From an uncultured Muribaculaceae bacterium (GTDB lineage Bacteria > Bacteroidota > Bacteroidia > Bacteroidales > Muribaculaceae), in assembly GCA_947525975.1 (NCBI GenBank), contig CANNVE010000007.1, positions 62,001 through 126,000 of the forward strand: 64,000 nucleotides of DNA. The letters run 5' to 3'. The notes beneath the pieces are model-generated. The model had not been told where the DNA came from, searched no databases, and saw nothing but the letters and a program-made list of their open reading frames with translations. A program made the position numbers and the translations under genes. Shown here in pieces: positions 7,467 through 17,784 of this stretch (position 1 is its first letter; each line of letters starts with the position of its first letter).

Positions 7467-9650
7467 TCAATATCCCAGATCTGACTGGAACTTGATGCGC
7501 ACGAGCCTCACTTCATATTCGGTGCAGTCCTCTTCGAGGTCTTCGATAGCCTTCTGCAGGTCGTCGTTCTCCGACTTCTTGAAATAGTCGTATATGATGT
7601 CCTGCACATCGGGGTCAACCACCTCATTGATATAGTATGAAATGTTGATCTTGCTGCCCGAATACATGATAGCCTCGATCTCGTCGAGGAGCTCTGAAAA
7701 TTCAAGCCCGTGGGCTTCGGCGAGCTCGTCGAGCGGCACGCGGCGGTCGATGGCCTGGATGATGCTGCGCTTCTGCTTGCTCTTGTTGGGCATGCTGCGC
7801 ACCCTCAGGTCCTCAGGCCTCTCTATCTCATTGTCTTCAACGTGCTTCTTGATCACCTTTACGAACTCCTCGCCATATCGCTTGGCTTTGCCGGCGCCTA
7901 CGCCGGAGATGTTCTGGAGCTCGTCGATGGTGACGGGATATGTCGTGGCCATGGCCTCGAGCGAGAAATCCTGGAATATGACGTAAGGAGGCACCTCAAG
8001 TTTCTTGGCGATCTTCTTGCGCAGATCCTTGAGAATGTTGTAGAGCTCGGGGTCTACGGCGCATCCGGCGCCGCTTTTAACCACTACTTCCTCCTCGCTG
8101 TCCTCGAAATCATTGTCTTCGACAATCTTAAACGAAACAGGCTTCTTGTAGAAGGCCTTTCCGGCCTTTGTGACATGCAGTATGCCATAGTTCTCAATGT
8201 CTCGGGCAAAGTATCCGGCTATCACCGCCTGGTGAAGCACTGCGCTCAAATAGCGTTCATCCGCATTGTTGGCGCAGCCGAAAACCTCTGTTTCATCATG
8301 TCCGAAACTTTTCACATCAGCCGTGACACGGCCTCTCATAACGTTGATGATGTGCTCTGCTTTGAATTTTTCTTTAAGGGCGATGACTGTCTCGATCGCC
8401 GCAAGCAAATCTTCTTTAGCTTCCACTCTTTTTTTAGGATTAGTGCAATTGTCGCAGTTACCACAGCTCTCGGGAAGATACTCCTCGCCGAAATAGTGCA
8501 TAAGCGCTTTGCGGCGGCATATCGAAGTCTCAGCGTATGAGACAGTCTCCGCCAGCAGCTGCTTGCCTATCTCCTGCTCGGTGATGGGCTTGCATTGCAT
8601 GAATTTCTCCATCTTCTGCAAGTCTTTCGCCGAGTAGTATGTGATGCACTGCCCTTCGCCTCCGTCGCGCCCGGCCCTGCCGGTCTCCTGGTAGTAGCCT
8701 TCAAGCGACTTAGGCATGTCATAGTGAATTACAAATCTTACGTCAGGCTTGTCGATGCCCATGCCAAAAGCTATTGTGGCCACGATGACATCGACTGTTT
8801 CAAGCAAAAAGGCGTCTTGATTGGCAGAGCGCGTAGCGGCATCCATGCCTGCGTGATATGGCAGGGCCTTGATGTCGTTGAGCTTGAGCAGCTCGGCCAG
8901 CTCCTCCACCTTCTTGCGGCTCAGGCAATAGATGATGCCTGATTTTCCTTCATTGTTTTTTATGAATCTGATGATGTCGCGGTCTATGTTAGGGGTCTTG
9001 CCCTTTATCTCATAGTAGAGATTGGGGCGGTTGAACGACGACTTGAACACCGTGCAGCCGCTGATGCCGAGGCTCTTCTCTATGTCGTGCTGCACCTTGG
9101 GCGTGGCCGTGGCGGTCAGCGCGATGATCGGGCGCTCCTGTATCTCATTGATTATAGGCCTTATCCTGCGATATTCCGGACGGAAATCATGGCCCCACTC
9201 AGAGATGCAGTGCGCTTCGTCGACAGCATAGAACGATATGGGAAACGACTTGAAAAACTCCACATTCTCCGCCTTGGTGAGCGACTCAGGGGCCACATAC
9301 AGCAGCTTGGTGCGCTCGGCGAGCACGTCAGTCTTCACCTGGTCGATGGCAGCCTTGTTGAGCGATGAATTGAGGAAGTGCGCTATGTTGTCTTCATCAC
9401 TGAAGTTGCGCATGGCGTCGACCTGATTTTTCATCAAGGCTATAAGCGGCGAGATCACTATGGCTGTCCCCGGCATCAGGAGTGCGGGCAACTGGTAGCA
9501 AAGAGATTTTCCGCCTCCGGTGGGCATGAGCACAAATGTGTCATGGCCATCCATAAGGTTGAGGATTATCTCTTCCTGGTTGCCTTTGAATGAATCGAAG
9601 CCGAAATGCTTTTTAAGCGCGGCGGCGAGGAGTTTGGGGTCGGTAGCCAT
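7467..9650 (-). CDS. recQ: ATP-dependent DNA helicase RecQ
   Basis: RecQ unwinds DNA 3' to 5' in recombinational repair and replication-fork processing. The 727-aa protein shows motif I TGGGKSLCYQLPA near residue 45, a DEAH box (AVDEAHCISEWGHDFRPEY), and motif VI QETGRAGRDG. It also has the RQC zinc-binding cysteines (one in ICRRKALMHYF, then CGNCDNC) and an HRDC domain around 550-625 with ISGVGAGKAKRYGEEF. A C-terminal winged-helix extension of about 100 aa follows. It lies 70 nt downstream of clpX on the same strand, as in many Bacteroidales. Confidence 0.96.
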   Translation of the reverse strand: MATDPKLLAAALKKHFGFDSFKGNQEEIILNLMDGHDTFVLMPTGGGKSLCYQLPALLMPGTAIVISPLIALMKNQVDAMRNFSDEDNIAHFLNSSLNKAAIDQVKTDVLAERTKLLYVAPESLTKAENVEFFKSFPISFYAVDEAHCISEWGHDFRPEYRRIRPIINEIQERPIIALTATATPKVQHDIEKSLGISGCTVFKSSFNRPNLYYEIKGKTPNIDRDIIRFIKNNEGKSGIIYCLSRKKVEELAELLKLNDIKALPYHAGMDAATRSANQDAFLLETVDVIVATIAFGMGIDKPDVRFVIHYDMPKSLEGYYQETGRAGRDGGEGQCITYYSAKDLQKMEKFMQCKPITEQEIGKQLLAETVSYAETSICRRKALMHYFGEEYLPESCGNCDNCTNPKKRVEAKEDLLAAIETVIALKEKFKAEHIINVMRGRVTADVKSFGHDETEVFGCANNADERYLSAVLHQAVIAGYFARDIENYGILHVTKAGKAFYKKPVSFKIVEDNDFEDSEEEVVVKSGAGCAVDPELYNILKDLRKKIAKKLEVPPYVIFQDFSLEAMATTYPVTIDELQNISGVGAGKAKRYGEEFVKVIKKHVEDNEIERPEDLRVRSMPNKSKQKRSIIQAIDRRVPLDELAEAHGLEFSELLDEIEAIMYSGSKINISYYINEVVDPDVQDIIYDYFKKSENDDLQKAIEDLEEDCTEYEVRLVRIKFQSDLGY

Positions 9651-9720
9651 GGTGAGGTCTGAGGGGAATTAATCTTTTATATTCTCGTATCGAAAGGCTG
9701 ATCAGTCAATCTAAACAATG

Positions 9721-10968
9721 TCAGAAAACGAAGTTGGCCTTTTCGAGCTTTTCGCGGGCATAGTCTTTGCTGACCGTGAATTTCTTAAGGCCGCTTGATG
9801 GGATGTCGTACATTGCGTCGATCATGATTGTCTCCACGATCGAGCGCAGTCCGCGTGCGCCAAGCTTGAATTCGATAGCCTTGTCGACTATGAAATCGAG
9901 GGCTTCGGAGTCAAACTCCAGCTCCACGCCGTCCATGGCGAAGAGCTTCTTGTACTGACGCGTGATGGCGTTTTTGGGCTCGGTGAGCACGCGCCTCAGG
10001 GCGTCGCGATCCAGAGCCTCGAGAGCCGTGAGGATGGGAAGGCGCCCGATGATTTCGGGAATCAGGCCAAACGACTTGAGGTCCTGGGGGGTGGCGTACT
10101 GCATGAAGTCCTCCTTCTTGATGTTGCGGTGCTTTGTGTCGGTGGTGTAGCCGACAACGCGCGAATTCAACCGGTGGGCTATCTTCTCTTCTATGCCGTC
10201 AAAGGCGCCTCCGCAGATGAAGAGGATATTTTTCGTGTCGACGGGTATCATCTTCTGCTCCGGATGCTTGCGTCCGCCTTGCGGCGGCACATTGACTACG
10301 CTGCCTTCGAGAAGCTTCAGCAGGCCCTGCTGCACACCCTCACCGCTGACATCGCGCGTGATCGACGGGTTGTCGCCCTTGCGGGCTATCTTGTCGATCT
10401 CGTCGATGAAGACTATGCCCCTCTCGGCTTTCTCCACGTCATAGTCGGCCACCTGCAGCAGGCGGGTGAGAAGGCTTTCGATATCCTCGCCCACGTAGCC
10501 GGCCTGGGTGAGCACCGTGGCGTCGACGATGGTGAACGGCACGTCGAGCAGCTTTGCTATGGTGCGCGCCATCAGCGTCTTGCCGGTGCCGGTGGGTCCC
10601 ACCATGATTATGTTGCTCTTTTCGATGTCGACATCGTCGGCCGTGGATTGCGCGAGGCGCTTGTAGTGGTTGTAGACAGCCACCGACAGGTATTTCTTTG
10701 CGCTCTCCTGCCCTATCACGTATTGGTCAAGAAAAGTCTTGATTTCAGCCGGTTTGGGCACCTTTTTCATGTCTATCCCCTTTCCGGCCTGCTGATTCTT
10801 GCCGCCGCCGTTGATATGCTTGTGGTAGTCGACGATCATCGAGTGCAACTGCTCCACGCAGTCGGGGCAGATGTGGCCCTTCTCGTCGGCGGTGGGTATC
10901 AAGAACTCGGCCATGTCGGCCGGACGGCCGCAAAACGCGCAATGTGCTGTTGTGTTCTTTTTTGCCAT
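9721..10968 (-). CDS. clpX: ATP-dependent unfoldase ClpX
   Basis: ClpX is the AAA+ unfoldase that feeds substrates to ClpP. With the ATG at 10968 the protein is 415 aa. The N-terminal zinc domain has Cys10, Cys13, Cys34 and Cys37. Walker A is GPTGTGKT, Walker B is [10 protein letters not shown], and the sensor region [18 protein letters not shown] and [11 protein letters not shown] follow. The loop that docks ClpP reads RVVGYTTD, so a hydrophobic-Gly-aromatic tripeptide (VGY) replaces the E. coli IGF. A start at 11040 is unlikely because a -7 element sits at 11038-11045. No clpP lies between tig and clpX, the usual place. Confidence 0.96.
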   Translation of the reverse strand: MAKKNTTAHCAFCGRPADMAEFLIPTADEKGHICPDCVEQLHSMIVDYHKHINGGGKNQQAGKGIDMKKVPKPAEIKTFLDQYVIGQESAKKYLSVAVYNHYKRLAQSTADDVDIEKSNIIMVGPTGTGKTLMARTIAKLLDVPFTIVDATVLTQAGYVGEDIESLLTRLLQVADYDVEKAERGIVFIDEIDKIARKGDNPSITRDVSGEGVQQGLLKLLEGSVVNVPPQGGRKHPEQKMIPVDTKNILFICGGAFDGIEEKIAHRLNSRVVGYTTDTKHRNIKKEDFMQYATPQDLKSFGLIPEIIGRLPILTALEALDRDALRRVLTEPKNAITRQYKKLFAMDGVELEFDSEALDFIVDKAIEFKLGARGLRSIVETIMIDAMYDIPSSGLKKFTVSKDYAREKLEKANFVF

Positions 10969-11037
10969 ATTGTGCTGTATGATGCTTATGGTCGGATTAA
11001 TTATGCAAGTCGTGTTCTGACTGTACGTATTCCAATT

Positions 11038-11045
11038 CAAAATTA
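11038..11045 (-). promoter_or_regulatory. -7 element of clpX promoter
   Basis: TAATTTTG on the minus strand, 70 nt upstream of the clpX ATG and directly after the 11047-11088 terminator, fits TAnnTTTG. There is no good -33 element, because the terminator stem occupies that position. It implies clpX is transcribed apart from tig. Confidence 0.35.
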
Positions 11046-11046
11046 C

Positions 11047-11088
11047 AAAAAAAAATTCAGAAATGGACTCATTTCTGAATTTTTTTTG
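11047..11088. terminator. Bidirectional terminator between tig and clpX
   Basis: An A-tract, the stem ATTCAGAAATG/CATTTCTGAAT (55-65 and 70-80 of the 11,000 block) with a 4-nt loop, and a T-tract form a hairpin that can terminate in both directions. It sits where clpP would be expected. Confidence 0.75.
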
Positions 11089-11156
11089 TCGGTGACGCGG
11101 ATTTTTCCGAAATGCGTCTCAAGCCGATGCGCTATTATGCCGGCGAGGGCATGGCA

Positions 11157-12530
11157 TCATTCCTCGACTTCGGGGGTGCCTGAAGCGATTTTCTGGAACT
11201 CCTCGACCGATACGGTCTTCTCGTCGAGGGTGACAGCGTTCTCTATGGTGGCGAAAAGCTTGTTCTCGTACACGGTGTCATAGATGCGTCCGCGGTATTC
11301 CTTGTTGTCAAGCATGCGCTTGGCGTAGTCGGTGATCGTCTCGTCGTCGAGGTTGGTCATGCCGTACTGGGCGAACTGCTGGAAAGCCACCTGCTTTGCG
11401 AAAGCCAGGAGGTCGTCTTCCTCAACCTTGACGTCGCACTGCTTCGCGATCTCATCCTTCACGAGCTGCCATACGAGCGAGGGACGCATCTTTGCGTATT
11501 CCTCGTCGATGTTTTCCTGGGTGAGCTCCTCGTTGCGGGCCACAAGCCATTTTTTGAGGAATGTCTCGGGAAGCTCGGCATCCTTGTATTTCTCGATGAA
11601 GTATTCGCGGGCCTGGGCTGCGAAGAGCTGCTTGCTGTTGCCGCTGAGGCCGTTCTCGATCATCTCTGTCAGAGCCTTCTGGTATTCCTCCTCGTTGTGC
11701 ACCTTGTCCTTGCCAAACACGTTGTCAAAGAATTCCTGGTTGTGCTCGGCGGGCTTCAGCACGATGATCTCAGAGATGGCCATCTCGAAGTCGCCCTTGT
11801 GGTTCTCGACATCTTCCTTGTCGATGTTGAGCATCGACGAAAGCTCAGCCGTGTTGCCGTTGCACGTCTTGTAGGGGTTGAACACGACCTTGTCGTTCAC
11901 GTGCTTGCCATCGAAGAGGGCAGCCTGCTCGCGGTCTATGAAATGGAAGGGCGCGATGATGCCGTTGACCACCTGCACAGCGTCTTCGGTCTCCTTGACG
12001 GTGCCGTCTTCGTTGAGCTCCATGATGGCGCCTTTGATGAGAGCGCGCTCGTCGACAGTCTCGCCGGGCACCTGAGAGCCGAGGCGCTGGCACAGGTTCT
12101 TGTCCTGCTCTTCGCGCATCTGGTCAGTGACACCGATTTTATAGTAAGGAAGGGTGATTTCCTTGTTGAGGTTGAGCGAGAAGTCAGGAGCCAGGCCGAT
12201 TTCGTACTGGAAGGTGTAGTCGCTGTCGTCAAGGCTGATTTCCTTAACCTCTACGGGCAGGGGCTCGCCAAGCATGGGGAGCTTGTTGTCCTGGATGTAT
12301 TTGAAAACCTCGCGGTATACGAGATCGTTGATGACGTCGCTCTTGACATCCTTGCCAAAGCGGCGACGCAGGTGATCCATGGGCACATGGCCTTTGCGGA
12401 ATCCGGGCACCACGTGAGTTTCAGCGATTTTCTTGAGTTCCTTCTTCACCTTGTCGGCGTAGTCGGCCTTCTCGACCTGCACTGTTACGATGCCGTCGAC
12501 GTTGCCGTTCTTCTCTAAGCTTACGTTCAT
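11157..12530 (-). CDS. tig: Trigger factor
   Basis: Trigger factor is the ribosome-bound chaperone that receives nascent chains at the exit tunnel. The 457-aa protein has the ribosome-docking signature GFRKGHVP near residue 43. A diverged FKBP-like middle domain (about 150-245) and the long helical C-terminal arms with QQFAQYGMT near 395 follow. Length is normal for Bacteroidetes. The start ATG at 12530 lies 51 nt from a full promoter (12582-12613). A terminator follows its stop, so it appears to be a single-gene transcript here. Confidence 0.93.
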   Translation of the reverse strand: MNVSLEKNGNVDGIVTVQVEKADYADKVKKELKKIAETHVVPGFRKGHVPMDHLRRRFGKDVKSDVINDLVYREVFKYIQDNKLPMLGEPLPVEVKEISLDDSDYTFQYEIGLAPDFSLNLNKEITLPYYKIGVTDQMREEQDKNLCQRLGSQVPGETVDERALIKGAIMELNEDGTVKETEDAVQVVNGIIAPFHFIDREQAALFDGKHVNDKVVFNPYKTCNGNTAELSSMLNIDKEDVENHKGDFEMAISEIIVLKPAEHNQEFFDNVFGKDKVHNEEEYQKALTEMIENGLSGNSKQLFAAQAREYFIEKYKDAELPETFLKKWLVARNEELTQENIDEEYAKMRPSLVWQLVKDEIAKQCDVKVEEDDLLAFAKQVAFQQFAQYGMTNLDDETITDYAKRMLDNKEYRGRIYDTVYENKLFATIENAVTLDEKTVSVEEFQKIASGTPEVEE

Positions 12531-12581
12531 AAGTCAGTTTTATTGATAGTGTTTCTTTGTTAGCGTCTTTTTTTCAGAGTG

Positions 12582-12613
12582 CAAAATTAATTGATTATTT
12601 CGGATAAAACAAT
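12582..12613 (-). promoter_or_regulatory. Promoter for tig
   Basis: On the minus strand ATTG (12610-12613), a 20-nt spacer and TAATTTTG (12582-12589) match the Bacteroidetes housekeeping promoter. The predicted transcript starts near 12575, about 45 nt before the tig ATG. Confidence 0.6.
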
Positions 12614-12824
12614 TTCAAGCCAAAGAAAAAACGATTATTTAGATATTTTTTGATTAAATATGGCTTAATTCCGTCCGTGCCCGTCCCGGCAGAATCCGTG
12701 TGGGCAGACGCTCCCGGCACACGCTTTGGGTCACTTTCTTAATAAAATTAAGCAAAAATGCGTTAGCGATGCTATTTTGATACAATTTGCTGCGGCAAAA
12801 TTTTAATTATTAATTTATTTTATA

Positions 12825-12832
12825 TAATTTTG
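12825..12832 (+). promoter_or_regulatory. -7 element upstream of secreted-protein cluster
   Basis: TAATTTTG lies in a very AT-rich stretch (12760-12840) of the 424-bp gap between the divergent tig gene and the secreted proteins. The predicted transcript would start near 12838-12841, which rules out an ATG at 12841 and supports the ATG at 12955. Only TTTT is found at the -33 position. Apart from this and the tig promoter nothing else was recognised in 12531-12954. Confidence 0.4.
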
Positions 12833-12954
12833 CGAATCAAATGTACTTCTCTCAATATATATTAAGAAAATCTATACGCTCCAAGGTGCTTACCTTAACA
12901 TATCTCACATTTACAGCGAAGCCAATTACATTACATAAAAACATCTGTTCATTA

Positions 12955-15216
12955 ATGAAACATTTCTACCAATTAACAGCCGTGTTGGCCATCACCGCAT
13001 TATGCTCGGCAGGCAACATGGCGGAAGCCCGCAATGCCTCAATCAGGCCGGAGGTCAACATCAGCGACGTCATGAGGCGGATGGCGCCCAACGCAGGAGT
13101 CACCCTCAATCCGCGCCACTCCAAGGCCGCGAAGATCAACGCCGATATCGACCGCAGAGTAAATCGCCTTGAAGCGGGCTTCGCTCCCGATGAGGTCATA
13201 TTGCCGTCATCGACCGTAGGCCCCACCGAGAACTTCAAGGACATGGATGGCCCGAACGGCGAGATGTGGTATTACACCACCCGCCTCTGGTCCAAGCCCA
13301 TCAAATATGAATACTACACTGACTACATCCTCACCGAATATGAGTTTGACATCTATGACTCAAACATGAATCCCGTGGGGAAAATCCATGACAAGATGCG
13401 CTACCGCGACAACGAGGTGAGGGTGCCGGGGCCGGCTCTCGGCATCGATATGCTCCCCGTCGTGACCCAGCATTTCTTCAACACCGACGATAAATATGAG
13501 CTTGTGGTGGCCATTGCCGTGAACACCACCACCGAAGGCCGCAACAACTACCGATCGGTGATATACTCCCTTGGCGGTGAGAAGGAGACCCTTTCTGTCT
13601 ACGACCCGGCGACTGACGGCGAGGTGCAGAAACTATGCGACAAACCGGTATGCGAATATGACGCATTCATCAACGACGTCCTCGACGCCTCGACCGATGG
13701 CACAGAAAACTATTACATGACTTTTTCCGGACTACATGATGCCGACGTGCCGGCAGCTGTCGACGACGAGGATTCAGACAACGACTACTGGGAGATGGTG
13801 AAGTCAGGGCGCATGACCCTGAGCGTCTGCAGCAAGGCTGACGCCAACGGGAATCTCACCGTAGTGCAGGAGATAACAATCCCCTACCTCAACCTGCAGG
13901 GCAACCAGGAGACTTCGGCCGTGGCCCTGTCAATGATGCGCAACGGCAAGCCCTACATGGTGGTGCCTCATTACAAGGACACATTCTTCAATCCTTATTA
14001 TAGCACCACTGACGACATCACCCAGCGTGAAGGAAACTCGCTGGTGATCGACATGTATGAGCTGCGCCCCGACAAGGCCGCCCTTGCCTACAGCACAGAG
14101 ATACCGATGACTATCGACACCGACCATGACGCATACTTCACATATTATGCCGTGGGAAGCCTGCGCTGGGCCGACGATGTCGACTTCGGGCACTTCACCA
14201 CTGACGGCACCCCGTGCTTTTACATCACGCGCAGCAACTTCAAAATATCCACTGACAGCGAGTCAGACTATTGCTATTACGTCTACGACTCGAATGGCAG
14301 ACTGAAGAAAACCATTTTTGAATACGCCGACAACAACATACAGCTGACCGACATTGAAGGCGCCGAGCCTCAGCAGTGCTTCATATATTATGACGAAGGA
14401 TACACATATTATATGGTAGACCTCTACACAGGCCTGAACTCAAAGACCGTGTCGATCGACTATCTTCTCAAGACCGATGACGACAGCGACGCCGACGTGC
14501 TCCTGGCCAACTTCGACCGCGTGCCCGCAGGCAACGGAGACTGGAATTATTGCTTCGAACTGAAAGTGCCCACCGTAGACGAAGACGAGAATGACGTGCT
14601 CCGCCTCGCATGGTTCGACAAGAAAGGCGCCTACACCCGCATGGATTATGTAAATATGGGCAAGAACGTGTATTACGCGCAAAGCTTCATGAACGGTTTC
14701 GCTCTCGATCCAAAACTCTTCAAGCTCGACAACGAACAGGAATACATGGTGCTGATCAAGCGAGGCATCAGTTCCGACACATCAGAGTCGCAGGAAGAGC
14801 TGATCGTGGCCCAGCCGCAGTCAGAGGCTAATGACTGGCAGGGAAAGACGCTCCTCCACCTCGCCCCCTGCGAAAAGGGAGCCCTGCGAGGCATACAGAT
14901 CACCCCTGTGGCCGACGGCACAAACAAGCTGATGGTGACATGGCAGAACGCCGACGCCACCAACAACTACACTGCCGACTTCTATGACCTGCCTTTCGAC
15001 AAACAACTCGGCGTAGAAGACGCAGTGGCCGGAAATGCGTCGCGCATCGCCTACGACGGCGCCTCTGTATCATGCCAAGGCGAGGAAATCACAGTCTACA
15101 GCATGCAGGGCATATCCGTGGCCAATGCCCGCGAAAGTGTGAGCACAAAGTCGTTGCCCGCCGGAATCTATGTGGCCACCGCAGGCGGCTCTTCTCTGAA
15201 GATAATCGTCAAGTGA
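12955..15216 (+). CDS. Secreted protein with C-terminal sorting tail, function unknown
   Basis: With the ATG at 12955 the protein is 753 aa and opens with a signal peptide (MKHFYQLTAVLAITALCSAG). The body is rich in Tyr, Asp and aromatic beta-strand patterns but shows no catalytic motif I recognise. The last 65 residues (VYSMQG then SLPAGIYVATAGGSSLKIIVK) match the short Por/type IX secretion tail common in Muribaculaceae and Porphyromonas. It is followed by the C10 protease after 19 nt, so the two are likely cotranscribed. It could be a partner or substrate of that protease, but nothing in the sequence proves it. Confidence 0.8.
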   Translation: MKHFYQLTAVLAITALCSAGNMAEARNASIRPEVNISDVMRRMAPNAGVTLNPRHSKAAKINADIDRRVNRLEAGFAPDEVILPSSTVGPTENFKDMDGPNGEMWYYTTRLWSKPIKYEYYTDYILTEYEFDIYDSNMNPVGKIHDKMRYRDNEVRVPGPALGIDMLPVVTQHFFNTDDKYELVVAIAVNTTTEGRNNYRSVIYSLGGEKETLSVYDPATDGEVQKLCDKPVCEYDAFINDVLDASTDGTENYYMTFSGLHDADVPAAVDDEDSDNDYWEMVKSGRMTLSVCSKADANGNLTVVQEITIPYLNLQGNQETSAVALSMMRNGKPYMVVPHYKDTFFNPYYSTTDDITQREGNSLVIDMYELRPDKAALAYSTEIPMTIDTDHDAYFTYYAVGSLRWADDVDFGHFTTDGTPCFYITRSNFKISTDSESDYCYYVYDSNGRLKKTIFEYADNNIQLTDIEGAEPQQCFIYYDEGYTYYMVDLYTGLNSKTVSIDYLLKTDDDSDADVLLANFDRVPAGNGDWNYCFELKVPTVDEDENDVLRLAWFDKKGAYTRMDYVNMGKNVYYAQSFMNGFALDPKLFKLDNEQEYMVLIKRGISSDTSESQEELIVAQPQSEANDWQGKTLLHLAPCEKGALRGIQITPVADGTNKLMVTWQNADATNNYTADFYDLPFDKQLGVEDAVAGNASRIAYDGASVSCQGEEITVYSMQGISVANARESVSTKSLPAGIYVATAGGSSLKIIVK

Positions 15217-15235
15217 CAAATTCATCACCATTGAT

Positions 15236-17728
15236 ATGACAAACAAATATATCATACTCGGTGGCCTGGCCTTCATGGCGCTGCCGATGATGGCAAAGAC
15301 CATAAGCCCCGATCAGGCGCTCGCGCGCATCAAATCAGACCGGAATGCGGCCAAAGCAGCCGCAGTAGCGCCGCTCAGACTCGCCCACACGGCCATGACG
15401 CCTGCTGGCGATCCGGCTGTATACGTATTCAACCGTGGCGAAAACGCCGGATACATGCTGCTGAGCGCCGACGACCTCGCCATGCCGATGCTCGGATACG
15501 CCGACTATGGAGCATTCTCCGCCGACAACTTATCTCCCGCCTTCGAATGGTGGCTCGCCGAATATGGCCGGCGCATCGAATACGCCAATCAGCAAGCCCC
15601 TGCCACCGACTCTTCCCAAGACTTCATTTTCGCATCGGCTGTCAATGGCGAAGCCATCGCTCCGCAGATCAAGACCCTTTGGGACCAGGTGGAGCCGTAC
15701 AACAACCAGGCCCCGAAATACGGCGCCAACCGCACATACACCGGATGCGTGGCCACAGCCATGGCGCAGGTGATGAACTATTGGCAATACCCCGAAAAGG
15801 GCCAAGGCAAGATCTCATACACCAGCGAATCCATACAGAAAAAACTCGAACTCGACTTCTCACGCAAGAAATTCGATTGGGCCAACATGCTTGAGCGCTA
15901 CAGCGACGGCGATTACACCGAGACTCAGGCCGAGGCGGTGGCCTATCTGATGAAGGCCTGCGGATACGCCGTCAGGAGCGACTACAGCACCGACGCCACC
16001 GGAGCACTCGCCATGAACATACGCAAAGGCCTCGTAAAATACTTCAACTACGACGGAAACTCGAAGTATGAGCTGCGCGCCTACTACTCCACCCCGCAGT
16101 GGGAACAGATGATCTACGACAACCTCAAGAATGTGGGTCCGATCCTCTACGGAGGCGGCTCATATCTGGGCGGCGGCCACTCATTCGTGTGCGACGGATA
16201 TGACGGTAACGGATACTTCCACTTCAACTGGGGATGGAGCGGCATATCAAACGGATACTTCTCGCTCGACGCCCTCAGCCCCGAAGCCCTCGGATCGGGC
16301 GGCGGATCAGGCGGCGGATACAACTTCACTCAAGATGCCGTCTTTGGCATACAGCCACCCACCGGCCAGCCCGTGGTCGAGACACCCCTTCTGCTCACTC
16401 AAATGGGATCGCTGGTCGGATCTGTGAGAAGCAAGACACTCAGCCTCACGCTCACCGGCGAGTCAGACCCCATGTGGGTCAACTATCACCCCGAGACCAT
16501 CTACGCCAACTTCGGAGCCATGTTCGAGCCCACCGACCCTGCGGGCGGTGAAAAGAAGGCCTTCCCGGTGACAGACAAGAATATCGAGATCCAGTCAGGC
16601 TACGGCACAGGCCCCTCTCACTTCGCCCTGTCGATGAATCTCGACGACGCAGCCTTGGCCGACGGCACCTACAAGGTGAGCATCGTAGCCCGCGACTACA
16701 CCAAAGACGCCCCCGAATGGATGCCTGTGCGCCCGCTCAACGGATACTTCGACTACATCTTCCTGACAAAAAAAGGCACGCAATACACCGTGCAGAATCA
16801 GGAAATGCCACAGCTGCACATCATCGACGGCAACATCGAAGGTACGCTCTACTACGGCACGATATGCAAAGTGAATGTCACCGTGCAGAACGACTACGAC
16901 ATCGAAATCTCCAAGGGATTCGCTCCGGTGCTGTTCTATGAGCAGGATGGCAAGAACTACGCATTCTTCCTTGGGCAAAGCGTGTTCATCTCAGTGCCGC
17001 CCCACCAGAAAGTGACAAAGGAATGGGTAACCGACCTGACCCTGCTGCAAAATCTGCAAGGGTTTAACGAGGCGATGGATTTCACGCTGTCGTTCTTCGA
17101 CGAATCCACCTACGGATTCTACACTGACGACATACAGAAGCCCATCACCATGTATCCCTACACTTCCACGCCGAATATCTTCCTGCAGGATCCGCTAAAG
17201 GTGCCGGGCGCGGAGATAGTGACAGAGAAGGTGGGCGAGAGCGAAATGAACGTCACTCTTGTCAAAGACAAATACAACATACCCGTGAGCTGCAGTTTCC
17301 GCAAGAGCGGTCGCTCGCCCTTCGCATTCAATGTTGTATCCTGCGTGCTCCAGCCCGATTTCTCCGCTGACAGCGACCAGCAGCTTGAGATACTGACCTA
17401 CGGCTCAAGTCCCGTCATTATCCAGAAAACCAACGAGGTGGTCGGCTACAACACCACGATCAACTTCCCGCAGGCAAAGCCCGACACATATTACGCCATC
17501 ATGCTCACCTACCTTAAGGACGGATACTTCAACCAGATCAATACGCGCTCGATAGTGTTCCGCCTCGACGGCACCAGCGGCATCGACTCAGCGATAATCG
17601 ATTCTGACTCCGACGCCGATGCTCCCATCTACAATCTGCAGGGCATATGCCTCGGCACCGATTGGGACAGTCTGCCTTCAGGCCTCTACATACGCGCAGG
17701 CAAGAAAATTTTCAAGTCGGCCAACTGA
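15236..17728 (+). CDS. C10 family cysteine peptidase (streptopain-like), secreted
   Basis: A secreted cysteine protease of 830 aa. A signal peptide (residues 1-20) precedes a propeptide of the Spi/I69 type (about 21-140, with NAGYMLLSADD). The catalytic core has Cys171 in YTGCVATAMAQVMNYW and His315 in GGGHSFVCDGYDGNG, followed by FHFNWGWSGISNGYFSL, all hallmarks of peptidase family C10 (streptopain, interpain). A Gly/Ser-rich stretch near 355-365 leads into beta-sandwich domains. The last 45 residues (YNLQG, LPSGLYIRAGKKIFKSAN) form a type IX-like sorting tail. It sits between two other tailed secreted proteins. Substrate is unknown. Confidence 0.92.
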   Translation: MTNKYIILGGLAFMALPMMAKTISPDQALARIKSDRNAAKAAAVAPLRLAHTAMTPAGDPAVYVFNRGENAGYMLLSADDLAMPMLGYADYGAFSADNLSPAFEWWLAEYGRRIEYANQQAPATDSSQDFIFASAVNGEAIAPQIKTLWDQVEPYNNQAPKYGANRTYTGCVATAMAQVMNYWQYPEKGQGKISYTSESIQKKLELDFSRKKFDWANMLERYSDGDYTETQAEAVAYLMKACGYAVRSDYSTDATGALAMNIRKGLVKYFNYDGNSKYELRAYYSTPQWEQMIYDNLKNVGPILYGGGSYLGGGHSFVCDGYDGNGYFHFNWGWSGISNGYFSLDALSPEALGSGGGSGGGYNFTQDAVFGIQPPTGQPVVETPLLLTQMGSLVGSVRSKTLSLTLTGESDPMWVNYHPETIYANFGAMFEPTDPAGGEKKAFPVTDKNIEIQSGYGTGPSHFALSMNLDDAALADGTYKVSIVARDYTKDAPEWMPVRPLNGYFDYIFLTKKGTQYTVQNQEMPQLHIIDGNIEGTLYYGTICKVNVTVQNDYDIEISKGFAPVLFYEQDGKNYAFFLGQSVFISVPPHQKVTKEWVTDLTLLQNLQGFNEAMDFTLSFFDESTYGFYTDDIQKPITMYPYTSTPNIFLQDPLKVPGAEIVTEKVGESEMNVTLVKDKYNIPVSCSFRKSGRSPFAFNVVSCVLQPDFSADSDQQLEILTYGSSPVIIQKTNEVVGYNTTINFPQAKPDTYYAIMLTYLKDGYFNQINTRSIVFRLDGTSGIDSAIIDSDSDADAPIYNLQGICLGTDWDSLPSGLYIRAGKKIFKSAN

Positions 17729-17784
17729 TGAGGACTTCAAAAACACCAACATATCATTTCCAACCTATTTAACACATCTCTTTT

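Noticed and set aside
9721..10968. ClpX having lost its ClpP-docking loop
   Set aside because: The loop keeps VGY, a conservative form of the IGF tripeptide, so loss of ClpP binding cannot be claimed.
12841..12954. Upstream ATG for the first secreted protein
   Set aside because: It falls at the predicted transcript start, and the signal peptide begins at the ATG at 12955.
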